A DNA stretch of 64,000 nt from Lineus longissimus. Its lineage: Eukaryota > Nemertea > Pilidiophora > Heteronemertea > Lineidae. Location: NCBI RefSeq assembly GCF_910592395.1, contig NC_088324.1:7406953-7470952 (forward strand). The letters are read 5' to 3'. The notes under the pieces are model-generated. The model did no database searches. It was not told the DNA's origin and saw only the letters and a program-made list of their open reading frames with translations. The position numbers and the translations under genes were made by a program. This document shows positions 47,701-58,310 of this stretch, in pieces. The stretch's first letter is position 1; every line of letters begins with the position of its first letter.

Positions 47701-48424
47701 TATTCTATACTGTGAGTTTCATCACAGTGCGTATTAAATCAACGAGAGTGACCGACCTCACTAATTCTGAAAAATGAAATTGTAGATTAGAATCTGGAAA
47801 TCTGGAAATTGTAATAACAGATGAGTGATAATGATACAACATTACACTAAAAGCAGTTTTTGATAAAGTTTTTAGGAGACCCGTCATCAATTTTGTAACG
47901 GATTCTTTCCAAAAATATTTAATTAACTCATGGTAGAAACGACCGTGTCGCTCCAAAATAAATTATATGGTAAAACGATATATATATCCGTATATGGGCT
48001 ATATCCACATGGGAAAGCCACGTCCGGCACATATCCGTATTGGTACAGTCGCCAACATACGAGGTAAGCCTGTCAAAATAATGAACAGCCTTCTTAGATT
48101 TAATCTGAACATCCTCCCCAAAGTGCTACAATCGATTGCTTTTGAATCCAGCAGGCGAATCAATCCGAGTAAAAAGCTTATGAAATGTTATCAAAATTGA
48201 CGACTACTTTTGCCTTTTGTTGCCAATGTTCGCCCAGCAGTCTCGTCAAATGCCCCCAAAGGAAAACATGTGTCTGCCTGGCGATGATCGTCGAGATAGG
48301 CCATACTGGATTTAGTTTGTGTAGAGTGATTTTACAGTGGAAAATAGAGACGTTCAGACAATTAAATATGATTTAAACGTGCACTTTTTCGCCACTCATC
48401 ATTTGCCACCAAAAGCAATAACGT
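44791..48424. other. non-coding; ACC simple repeat
   Basis: (ACC)7 at 46671-46692. Otherwise mixed sequence with short frames on both strands and no family resemblance. Confidence 0.4.
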
Positions 48425-48710
48425 GTCCAACGACTTTTACACGAAATAGAAGGAAATAGAGGATGTCGAAAGACTTTCCTTATACCTTTAATAATTTAAA
48501 CCCGAGGACGACCTTTAAATGAAATATCAAACATTTGTAATGACATGAATTGGATGAAGACTTTTACTCGAACGATTGAAGTTTAATGACCTGAACCTGT
48601 AGCGACATTTACACAAACGATTATACCTAATATGACAAAATCTGAGGACGACTTTTACATGAAAGCTGAACCAAATGACCTAGATCTGACGACGACTGCA
48701 AAAGATACCA
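48425..48710 (+). repeat. ~45-bp degenerate tandem repeat, about seven units
   Basis: The anchor ACGACTTTTACATGAAA or close variants falls at 48430, 48470, 48508, 48557, 48602, 48648 and 48692 (spacings 38-49). Between anchors are AATGACCTGAACCTG-like words. An old, highly diverged array. Confidence 0.7.
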
Positions 48711-49134
48711 CTTACTCTACAGTCTGAATAGTGTACTTCTCATCGAGCCACCATCCCACAGCAGCTGCGGTAATGCTTGGACAGCGCTGAAATTAATAAT
48801 CCTGTGTTTGATGGGCGCACAATCAATCCACAACCCGACAGCTGTCAGGCTTAACAAATAAAGCTTTGTCCTCGCATGGACCTCATCGGCGAGGAATGGC
48901 TATTTCAATTTGTCTTATCTCCCATGTTATAATTTATGATGGATCGATTTCAAGTATATACCGTATATCATGAAACCGGCTGCATAGGATGTTGTGGAAT
49001 AAGATTAAAAGTAGAGAGGTTCCGATTTTTATCCAAGGCGGGTTTTTTTCTCTGGTTGGTGTCACCAAGTCAATCTCGTTGTTCAGTATTATTGTTTGAA
49101 GGCGAGTTTTGTAGGTCAACGTATTAAAATCCTA
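48711..49134. other. non-coding; possible conserved-element-like sequence
   Basis: AAATTAATAATCCTGTGTTT, GATGGGCGCACAATCAATCC and GACAGCTGTCAGGC at 48790-48855 combine homeodomain/PBX-like and E-box-like words in a short GC-shifted patch. No coding frame. Confidence 0.25.
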
Positions 49135-49625
49135 TGTTGGGTCATACTTCGAGAAACCTTCACTGTGTGATCTTGAAATGTTAGTACATGTGTATGTCAT
49201 CGATTACTCTTAACAGCCAAACATTGTGCCCGAAGCGTTTTGACCTTGACCTGATTTTCAACTCTAAAATCTCACTGATATTGGCACGATGTTTTGAAAT
49301 AATTTGGCCTAGACTCTTCAAATTTGATATGTTGACACCTTGTAGACATTTCTATATTTTGACCAATAGTGAGGTCAACGTGACCTACTTTCTGGTGTAG
49401 ATTGGTCAAGGTCATTAAAGCACATAAGGGTCATATCTCAAGAAGGATTCACTGCGCGTTCTTTGAATGTATTCCATCGCTTAATTTGATCAAAGTTTGA
49501 TCAAAGTTTGATGTTGTGGTTGAAACATTTCGACCTTGACCTAAATTCCAAGGTCAGAGATATCAAATTCTCGGCTGGCCACTTCATTTTGGTGTTCTGA
49601 AGGTAGTGCATCATTTGATACCTTA
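49135..49625 (+). repeat. ~145-bp tandem repeat rich in AGGTCA half-sites
   Basis: Phrases GACCTTGACCTGATTTTCAA (about 49242), GTGACCTACTTTCTGG (about 49379) and GACCTTGACCTAAATTCCAA (about 49532) mark about three units. Each is followed by an ATCTC, TCACTG and ATTTGATC series. It shares GACCTACTTT and GGTCATATCTC with 3595-3845. TCAAGGTCA and direct AGGTCA words occur repeatedly. Confidence 0.65.
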
Positions 49626-50209
49626 GCTTTTTGTCATGGATCAACTAAGATCGCCATGATATACCACTTAATACATAACTTCAAATATCAACCATACATA
49701 CAATACACGTGCAATGGACGCCGATACTGGCAGCGAATATGATTGAATATCATGTCTACTTTGGGGGATGGGTTAACCCAGATAAAACATTAGTGTAATC
49801 CGCTGGAGTAGTTGACTGTACCACTGGGCGTGCGTTCATTTATGCGCCATTCCCGCTAATTCGTCTTAGCTTCTCCGCGTCCCGATAATAATTGCTGAAA
49901 TAGTTGGAGCAGGAGATAACGACAAATTGCTCATTGTTGACATAAATCATGCTATCGAATGGATTTCGATTGCAGACCAATTTGCTCCGAGTACTGATCG
50001 GTAAGAGCCTGGTATTCACTTTAGCATGTGCGCTTACACGTGTTAGCGCCCCGTTCGGTAACCCATGAAGCTACACCTTCATGGTTTACCCACGTGACGT
50101 CGCAACTATGGCATGTTAGTAGCGCCTGTAAAAGCCACGGTGGTGATTCAAACATAAAGTGTTCGGGCGTTCCTAAACAACCACTGAGAAACGGAAACAC
50201 TCAAAAAGG
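49626..50209. other. non-coding, nothing recognised
   Basis: No repeat or credible frame. Confidence 0.4.
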
Positions 50210-50348
50210 TTACAACGGTACTTGTTCATTCTCCCGAGTTTAGAGAAATAACTACAGGGTTAAGTGTCCTGCCCAGGGACACTGAATCAGTCCGCGGTGT
50301 CACCCGGGTAGAACTCACGACTTTCGGGTTATGATCCTGATGTCAAGG
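50210..50348 (-). mobile_element. tRNA-derived SINE (family S4), fragment
   Basis: On the minus strand CATCAGGATCATAACCCGAA, GTCGTGAGTTCTACCCGGG (box-B-like) and then CAGTGTCCCTGGGCAGGACA with CTTAACCCTGTAGTTATTTC. The phrase GTGTCCCTGGGCA..GACACTTAACCC is a recurrent SINE body motif in aquatic animals (general knowledge). The A-box half is truncated. Confidence 0.65.
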
Positions 50349-51014
50349 TTTAGAATATCCTAGGATAGAATGCGCGGCGAACAAAGGATTCTTTTTTTCA
50401 ATATCCGAGGCATAGATGGTCGTGGCCTTGACAACACCATACATCATAAGCCGACAGAATACAATATGGCCGGCCGGACACTTTTTCCAAAGGGGCATTT
50501 TTGACTGCAACACCAGCACCCTAACCACAACTCAAACAGTTCTGATGCCATCAGAATAATACAATCATGACGTCCACCTATGACATCATTATGTATAGTC
50601 AGAACGACATCATTACATCAAGATGTCATTCTGACATCATCGGATTTCCTTCCGAATTGTCTTTCCACCTGATTACATGGTGCTTTGACCCAACAGTAAA
50701 GGCCGTGGCTAAGGCTAAGCGTAAGTGCACGGCTGTATAGTTATTAAGCCAGCTCTCGGGTTATTATTGAACTGTCGATGGGATCGATGCGAGGTGATCT
50801 ACATAGAGTGGTATTGGTATCGCCAGGGTGATTGATTGAATATTAGTGTTCAAACGGAGTCACTATGGGCTCCGAGCAATTTCATTACGGTTCGATTACG
50901 AGCTGTTAGGCCGGCCTCCCTCTTGTCTCTGGCTAACAGGGTGGGTTCGATGTGTCTTGGTGGAGTATTGGCTGAAGAGCTTACTCTACCTTTTCCTGCG
51001 CGTACGCCATTACG
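50349..51014. other. non-coding, nothing recognised
   Basis: ATGACATCATTATG / ACATCATTACATCAAGATG microrepeat at 50570-50640. No gene. Confidence 0.4.
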
Positions 51015-51202
51015 TTTTTTTGCACTTGCCTGTTTTGGCCTACCGACACCCGTGAAATCTGTTTCAAGGGGGCCGAAGTTATCATGATTTGCTCTAATAA
51101 CCCTTTGATAAGGCAGTAAAACAATGGGAATTTGGGCCTTTGTTCAAGCGGGGTTTTGTTTGACACAATTGGCCTTATATTTGGTTAGGCCAAATTCTTT
51201 TA
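51015..51202 (-). mobile_element. unclassified dispersed repeat (family A), copy 3
   Basis: In reverse complement: CTTAAAAGAATTTGGCCTAA, CAAACAAAACCCCGCTTGAA, TTCCCATTGTTTTACTGCCT, TATCAAAGGGTTATTAGAGC, TTGAAACAGATTTCACGGG and AGGCAAGTGCAAAAAAA. Full length relative to the other copies. Confidence 0.85.
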
Positions 51203-52852
51203 AGCGCGAGGCAAGGGGGAAAAGGTATTGGATGCTTTTATGCAATTTTATCATCTTCAGAAAGTAAAATTAGTCGCTTGTCTGGCATATGCGTTCCGTA
51301 CACTTGATCCTTTGCGAAGTATGGCCACTAATATTTCTTTTCTTGTGTATTTAATCTTCAAGCAAAAACCCAATGTTCTAACCCAGATCATATAAGAAAC
51401 TAAAACGCCTTACAGTATATAGCGCTCAAACCTCCTCTTACATGTCTTATTCTCCAAGATAACCCAGGTTCGTACTATTTCATTACTCTGGCCATCGTTC
51501 GATCAACTGGCGGCCAATTTAGCCGGGGCCATCGGATATCGGTGATCAGCTCGCTCATCGCCGCGCCATTGAGAGTGCAGTCCGCTTTAGCCGAGATAAG
51601 TATACCATTGTATACCGTGATCAGTTCCTAAGATTCACCAACACAAGAAATAAAACCGGGTGCAAATTCCGTTTTTTGGGGCTTTCAAACTCTTTATCAG
51701 CAGTGTATACACAGCTGCATTTACGTAATTTTTTTCAGGAATGATGGCGTTGACTGTTGCCAAAAGTTAGACAGAGATGTTTTCCCAGTTTTGGAACTGG
51801 TAGGAGCAATATCACGTAATGATAGCAATACTGGTGATACTGATAGAGCTGCCTTTTTATCAGCCGCGAGCGCAAAAAACCGCGTCGTTTTCAAAACCAT
51901 TGAATAGATTTTGATGTCAAGCATTAGTTCGTCAGCTGTAACGAACCACCAGAGGACTCTGGAACGACAAAGGCCTGTCAAAACGGAAAATCTGCGACGG
52001 TAAATTACGTTTTCATTAGTAGAGTCAGGCCATTTTATATATAGCGCTTAATCTGGCAACGGATTGCAAAATGAATTAAAAATGGAAATCATTTGATAAG
52101 AAGGCTGGTTTTCTTCCTGTTGCCTGTTCAATCATAACCAAGGATTATCGCCCGCGACACTAACCACACTCGGCCAATCATTTATATAATCGTCGTTATG
52201 TCCCTGGTGGAGAGTACTAGTAACCCGAGCCACGAAGCACCGCCCGCGGCCGCTGGACCCAAGTACTGACCAAACTGAGTTATCTGGCGGACGAGGCTTG
52301 GGGGCTTAGGGCCAGCCACGTTTGATTCACGTGGCGGTCACTACGGAAACACTGCCAATCATTCCTCATCAGCCGTCATTAGACAGATTGGTCCCTTCCG
52401 GCAAAATTCGGCCTATTCACACGCTGGAAGATCAGCCTCGTACCCAGTCATTGTGTGCCTCCGCCAATTCCTGACGCAAGATTGGAATGTAGCTTCGTTT
52501 TCAAGCGGCATGATGACCAGCCACCCAAATATCACGAGATCTCGCAAGGATGCGTGTTTTTTTACAAGGCTGATGCTGGATGGGCGAGTTGCGCACCGCT
52601 CCCATACGACTTCATAAATTCCGGCTGATGCGCACTCAACTTTCACTAAAAAAACAAAAATGTAAAAGCGGCTCAGCGATTTGAACTGAAAGCGTTCTTC
52701 CTTTCCATCATCAAAGGTATCAGAGACAGACGGCAATGCGTTGTCGTAGTTAAATCAGAGTGGGAGTCGTAATCCCAGCCTCTGAGCCAAAAACCTTTCA
52801 CATTTAGTCGTTATCTGATCTCATTGAAACTGTGCAAAAAAAATTCATTTAA
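51203..52852. other. non-coding; CpG-rich patch at 52190-52340
   Basis: ACCGCCCGCGGCCGCTGG near 52240 sits in the only strongly CpG-rich patch of this interval, with a 21-codon ATG frame. No protein recognised. Two minus-strand frames (51721-51981, 52413-52736) have no motif. Confidence 0.3.
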
Positions 52853-53060
52853 TTAAAAATTCATACTAATTAGCCTGGCGTTAGTCGTTTGTCTTACCTG
52901 TAAAGCAGTTCTTACTGAGATCTCAACAGGGTTAGGTAATTGCACCGGTGAGTGTATTTTTAGAATCTTCTTAGGGACGAGATTGATGGACGTAGTCCTC
53001 TGAACCCAAACTGTACAAACTGGAGTACATACTGATTCCAGGCGTTCGAATCGGCGCATA
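52853..53060 (-). repeat. dispersed repeat with LESVCT-coding core, copy 3
   Basis: On the minus strand ATGCGCCGATTCGAACGCCT, GGAATCAGTATGTACTCCAG and TTTGTACAGTTTGGGTTCAG open a 68-codon frame containing LESVCTPVCTVWV. The corresponding frame at 6975 has LESVCTLVCIVRV. It abuts the 46-bp array at 53044, whose units share its ATGCGCCGATTCGAA end. CTGCTTTACAG followed by GTAAGAC on the minus strand at about 52895 is a weak splice-like site inside the repeat. Confidence 0.6.
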
Positions 53061-53200
53061 GAGTTCTAGGCGCAACACTCAAGAGAATGGTTCGAATCGG
53101 CGCATAGAGTTTGAGGCACGTCACTCGAGAGAATGGTTCGAATCGGCGCCTAGAGTTTGAGGCGCGACACCCCAGAAAATAGTTCGAATTGGCGCATGGA
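53044..53200 (+). repeat. 46-bp tandem repeat carrying GGTTCGAATCGGCGC
   Basis: GTTCGAATCGGCGC recurs at 53044, 53090, 53136 and 53182 (last one GTTCGAATTGGCGC), exactly 46 bp apart. Units contain CATAGAGTTTGAGGC, CGACAC or similar, and AGAGAATG. The motif resembles a polymerase III B box. The array looks like tandem amplification of the end of the adjacent dispersed repeat. Confidence 0.92.
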
Positions 53201-54138
53201 GTTCCGAGGTTACATTCAGGACATTCCTATCTTCCGCAACTCGTTATGTTAAGTTAATTTAGTCTCCGATTGAATAATAGCGCTTTTACGTCATCTAAAC
53301 GACATTGGCCAAACATTGCCGAAAGATATTGGGCAATTATTATTTTTTCCTCCGATCCAAACTGCGCGTTATCTCCTGCGGACGAGCGACAAGAACATCG
53401 CTTGCTTTTATTCAAATGCAAAACGACGCTGAAGATTCATTCCGTGTTGCTGGAGGTAGAGCAACGTAAACATTATGTCATCTCGGAAGACTTTAGAATA
53501 CTTTTCAGTGTGGTGGACAGGTCACTTTGACCATCAGGGTGTAGCATTGCTCAACCGTAATTGTTGATGCCTATTATTTCCACATATGTTAAGTGAAGGG
53601 ACAGAGTCGTTAGCGGTCTAACTGTTGATCTTGGCTGTGTCCCTGGCCGTTACTTACAGAACTGTTACCTTAACCTAAACCTACAGATTTATGGACCACC
53701 CGTCTATAAAAACATCACAAGCATCATACATTATCCCAGAGGTGGCCTAACTGTTCCTTGCGGCTCACCTGTGAACTTTCATTTCGTTTCGCCGTCGTTC
53801 CGGTTGTTATCCCCACCCTCCTGTGTAATGCCTTACTTCCGCTTTGATATATCTGGTAACCTAGCAGCCAGTTGCGTAGGATATGAAGGCAGAGATTGGA
53901 AAAGGGCAACGCATCACTCAAAGTTAACAGAGGATCTGTAATCATCATGTTGATCATTTCATCGCGTCAGAGAAATACTGAGCGAATATCATAAATAAAG
54001 ATGCATCGTTCCAGTAATATTGGGCCTACGTATTTTTATCTATCGTGATGGGGTCTATCGCGCACTTGCATTCTCATCAGTACACTTAGAATTCATTTCG
54101 TCAGTGTAGAGATTGCTTAACATTATGTTTTGACCTTT
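53201..54138. other. non-coding, nothing recognised
   Basis: An 86-codon frame at 53270-53530 has no motif. No repeats. Confidence 0.4.
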
Positions 54139-54210
54139 TAAAGGCCTACGCCGTTCGTTAAAAATTTCTATTTGCAGTTGAGTTGGAAACTTTTCAATTG
54201 CATGAATACG
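54139..54210 (+). repeat. dispersed pair member 1 (AAAGGCCTA...CGTTCGTTA)
   Basis: TTTTAAAGGCCTACGCCGTT, CGTTAAAAATTTCTATTTGC and a CAATTGCATGAATACG ending align with 56622-56712 (CTAAAGGCCTAGACCCTTCG, TTAGAAATTTGAAATTTG, AAATTGCGTAAATACG). Confidence 0.5.
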
Positions 54211-55507
54211 TACTAAATATAAGTTTCAGCATTGCTATTGTGTAGACAGATGTTCAAATATTATGGATGCCAAGTTTGAGCAAATTCGTATGCAAAATAA
54301 CTGCACTATGGCATAGTGTATACTAACTGCGCACATTTCTACATGTACTACTACCACTACTGCATGTAATGCCACATTACAAGGCAAATATCGTGTTTAT
54401 TTCAAGTATAATTCCTCCAAGTTTCAAAGCAGATCAAGATTAAGATAAACAAAAGAAGGCCTACAATCTTTCAAACGGATTTCGAAGATGATGAGTTCAT
54501 CATGCTTTCAATGATGATGAGTTCTTCATGCTGGTACAGCTGCTACCCATGTCGCGCGAGCAGCCTCCGCTCAATAGTTCCACTGGTTAGCATCAACTGA
54601 CGTCGTTATCAATTGGATGAGCACGGCGTCCATTTGAGAACTCCCATCGGCAAGTTTTAAGATAATTGGCACTGAGTTGGAGCTGTAGTTAGCTGTATGG
54701 CTTCGTTGAGGTGTAGCCTGTTAAATTTCTCGTAAAAATGTGAAGGGGAATAATGCAAATGAAATATCTAGCACTCAGGGAAATGACCCTGCTGAGAAAA
54801 TGAGGTGACGCCACTGTGACAGTGAGCACATCATAATTCCCTTGGCTTTGATCATAAATAATTATTTTCAGTTTTCAGAAAAAGGTGAAGAGAAGTGACA
54901 CTGAAATTGGGAAGTAAGATCAAAGCTCATTGTTTCGTTATCAGTGTTTGCAAGTATTGTTCAAAACGGAGAACACGTCACGTAATACAAGATAGCCCAA
55001 AAAACCGAAAAAAACTACAGGCCTTCTTCAATACCCGCAGGCCAAAAGTCCCTTCCCTAGAAGATGGAGATTTTTTCTTACAGAAAAATGAGACCAGGAT
55101 AATTCGAGGCGGTTCAGTAGCTCCAGTTTCACTTTTGAGAATCAAAGCAGAGGAATTCGAGCCGAAAGAACAACGGAATTATTTATACATGAATCCCAAC
55201 TTTGCATTACAATCACATCACATTTTGTATTGTGTTTTGTACAAAAAGAGGCCCAGTTATATTTTCAACTGTATGTCAATCGCAGCTGTACCAATCAAAG
55301 CAATTTCGATCCAGCCAATGTGGAAACCAATTATCGGATGAAGCATTGGTTATACGGGGAGCATATCAAATCACGTCCGGGGAAACGTGGCTTGAAACCT
55401 CTGATGCCGCTCTGCTGTATTGGCAGTCGTCGTCTGAAGTAAACAGTTATCATTTACGTTATTTCGCAGTAACAGAATTCAGGCCTCCCCAATACACTAT
55501 TGCCTTT
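54211..55507. other. non-coding; tandem duplicate and a splice-like microexon
   Basis: ATGATGAGTTCATCATGCTT and ATGATGAGTTCTTCATGCTG are adjacent near-copies at 54487-54533. A 35-nt segment at 54879-54913 lies between a 3' splice-like and a 5' splice-like site (see findings). A 148-codon frame at 54895-55341 has no ATG start and no recognisable domain. Confidence 0.35.
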
Positions 55508-55657
55508 TAACAAAACCCGTTCGCACCGAGACCTTAATTTCCATTGTTCTACTGTCTTATGAAAGGGTCATCAGGGCAGCTTTTGATAACATTGCCCTCC
55601 ACGAAACCGCTTTCATGGGAGTCGCAATAAGCTTAAATCGGCAAGGGCAAGTAAATA
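55508..55657 (+). mobile_element. unclassified dispersed repeat (family A), copy 4
   Basis: ACAAAACCCGTTCGCACCGA, TTTCCATTGTTCTACTGTCT, TCATCAGGGCAGCTTTTGAT, CCACGAAACCGCTTTCATGG and AAATCGGCAAGGGCAAGTAA. The left third is missing compared with copy 1. Confidence 0.8.
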
Positions 55658-57207
55658 TGATGATGTCTATTTTGGCACGTACTTGAAAATTATCAAACAG
55701 CTTTATTTAGCGAGATGGTCTTCTTGAAATCAATTTTGAGGCCCAGCATTCTCTAGTTCGATCGATCGAACACCACTTCGGTGATTCGGGGCATGGCCGC
55801 ACGAAGACCAAGGGCATGACGTCATGACCACAGGACAAATTGGTGTTTCCCACATGTTGTCATTCTCAATTTTCATGTTGAATGGCATTAAACGACCATA
55901 TGATCTAGTCCTGCTCGGCTGGATCTCAGATCCGCGAAATATCTTCGCAAATGTTTTCGGCATGATTTTATCAGGTTCCGTCATCCCCACCCGTTCATTC
56001 CGTTCCATTCCGTACACTGGATGCGGCCGGGGCGAACTAGGGAAAGTTGTTACATCAGCCTATCTCATGCACGGGATATGACATCTTTGGCGAATTTGTT
56101 ATACTCGCCAATGTACTCTTATTTCAACTAATCACATGACAACCTAGCAACCTTAACTAGCAACAGAATTGAAAAATAGATGCCGAAGTGTTTATTTCAA
56201 TTATATAGATACGACCCATCACTTACACACGACAATTATGAAAAGGTTACGTAATGTCAAGTATTTATCATATATTGTACATAGCAATAACCAATCAGTT
56301 GGCATGTGGTCAAAGACATTGGTCTCACTAGTAATAACACATCCGTGATGCTAGATGTGACTTGTATCACTACCAGTTTGAGGAGCTATCTTGCTTTGTT
56401 GGAAACGTGATGGGTGAAGGAAGTAATCACAGTGGGTAATTAGAAGGTACGTCATTTAACACTTCCGGTATCGTGTCAACCTAGTGGAAACAGTTACCTA
56501 TTTCGACGAATTTTTTCATCGTTAATAACTTCGTAACGTCGTGTGCGTCGCGACGAAATCGGCCGTTTTGACAGTATTTACTAGGGCCAATTTTTTTAAA
56601 AAGAACACACTTCTCGAACATCCTAAAGGCCTAGACCCTTCGTTAGAAATTTGAAATTTGTACAAGTTTATATCGAATTTGAAAATTTTAAATTGCGTAA
56701 ATACGCCTGACCACGCAGACTTCAAACTCCACCCAGCCAGATACATACAGCGTACTTGGGAGCGCACACGCGGATCGCACTTCCATCAACACAACGACTC
56801 CTTCGGCTAAATCATTCAGACATCGAGTCCATCACTAAAGATAACAAATTGTTGTAGTAAGTGCGATATGTACGAGTTTTAAATCGATAGCGGTCTAGTT
56901 ATCAGTGTGTATGGATGATCAATACAGATGTTGGCTTGTCGATGTGACCAAGGAAGTCATATCAACATTGAGGCTGATTTTCACGGCGGGGAGAGCGGGG
57001 GAAACAGCGCTGTCTGGTGTTTGGAGGACGAGCTATATGAGAGAGATTTTAATATGGTGTGTATCAGGAATTTCAGGAACTGTACATCAAGGACCGTGCC
57101 TTTTTGTCAGCAAATCGGGGAAATATATATATTGAATATGATATTCATTGATTAAACCTGAAGCGAATGCTCTTTGTTGAGAAAACTTTGTGGGTAGCAT
57201 ACGTTTA
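55658..57207. other. non-coding; contains dispersed pair member 2 at 56622-56712
   Basis: The repeat pair member described for 54139-54210 lies at 56622-56712. Overlapping opposite frames at 55730-56081 and 56905-57155 lack motifs. Confidence 0.35.
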
Positions 57208-57387
57208 CAAGGCCTTACCCAATACATGGTTTATTGTCTTTAAACAAAGCCGGCTCGCAAAATAAACCTTCATTCCCATTATTCTAGTCTCATCAAAAGG
57301 TCATCAGGACAAATTTCGATGACATCGACCCCCACGAAACCATTTCAGGGTGTTGATAATAGCCCCAAACCGGCAAGGGCAAATAAA
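57208..57387 (+). mobile_element. unclassified dispersed repeat (family A), copy 5
   Basis: AAGGCCTTACCCAATACATG, GGTTTATTGTCTTTAAACAA, ATTCCCATTATTCTAGTCTC, GATGACATCGACCCCCACGA, GTGTTGATAATAGCCCCAAA and CCGGCAAGGGCAAATAAA. It is full length and shows the family's right end best. Confidence 0.85.
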
Positions 57388-58060
57388 CGTAATAGGAGCT
57401 CAAATCAGGACAAAACCCAAGCCAGGGGCGAGGCTTGTGACGAAATTTTATCGACACCCGAGCAATATTTGATTAGACAAAACACTTCAAACTATACATT
57501 GAAATGCGACTTTGTGTGCCTTCCGGCTGCTTCTATACTTTGCACCAATCGAAGCGGTTATGACTGCCTAACCTTAACCGCTAAACCGTCAAAACGAGGC
57601 ACACTGGGCGCACAGCGCATCATGCACTGTCATCCGTGTTTCATTGCAATTAATGTGTTTTACAATTAGCGTTATAGAGACGCCGTGTGCATGGCAACGG
57701 GCTTCATGAGATAGAAGCCACACCTTAATCATGAGACTGGAGTTCCTATACGTTATTATCAGCTTATGGTGCGCTCTTCTTCCCCACCTGTTCTCAGAAA
57801 GCGCAACACCCTTACCAACCCTTGGGAAACGGTTGCCATGGTTACGAATACACCGCTGCTACAAACATTATCCCTGTTTGTGACATTTTGCATCATATAC
57901 ATGTAGTATGAATTCTACATTAAAATCGTCCCTATCACCCTGATAAGATACCACGAGGCTAACATGATTTTTCAGCCAACCTAATGGTATCATTGAATGC
58001 ATAGAATATCTCCTGCATTAGGTTTATTGCTGTTGTTAGTTTGGGCTGTTGAACCCCTTT
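57388..58060. other. non-coding, nothing recognised
   Basis: No credible frame or repeat apart from the tail of a frame that begins inside family A copy 5. Confidence 0.4.
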
Positions 58061-58207
58061 AAAAAAACTGTTTTGAGGGGATCGATGTTATTAAGACTCG
58101 CCCTGATAACCGTTGATTAGACTGTAGAACAATGGGAACTTAGGCCGAGGTGCGAGTGGGCTTTGTTTAAAGAAAATAGACCGTGTAGCGGGCGAGGCTG
58201 TTGCCCC
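58061..58207 (-). mobile_element. unclassified dispersed repeat (family A), copy 6
   Basis: In reverse complement: GCCTCGCCCGCTACACGGTC, TTTAAACAAAGCCCACTCGC, CTCGGCCTAAGTTCCCATTG, TTCTACAGTCTAATCAACGG, AATAACATCGATCCCCTCAA. The right end is truncated in an A-run. Confidence 0.85.
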
Positions 58208-58287
58208 AAAAAAGTGTACAGTGCAATTTTTTGGATTCTCGTAAGGTCAAAAACTGCCGTGACGTAGAAGACCGTCACTATTCACGA

Positions 58288-58301
58288 GGGGGGGGGGGGG
58301 G
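58288..58301 (+). repeat. poly-G run (14 nt)
   Basis: Fourteen consecutive G, next to a short GTAGATAGATA run. Confidence 0.95.
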
Positions 58302-58310
58302 TAGATAGAT

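Noticed and set aside
52889-52910. Minus-strand acceptor-donor fusion (TTTACAG/GTAAGAC) as a third ratchet point
   Set aside because: The pyrimidine tract is short and the site lies inside a dispersed repeat, so chance is the simpler reading.
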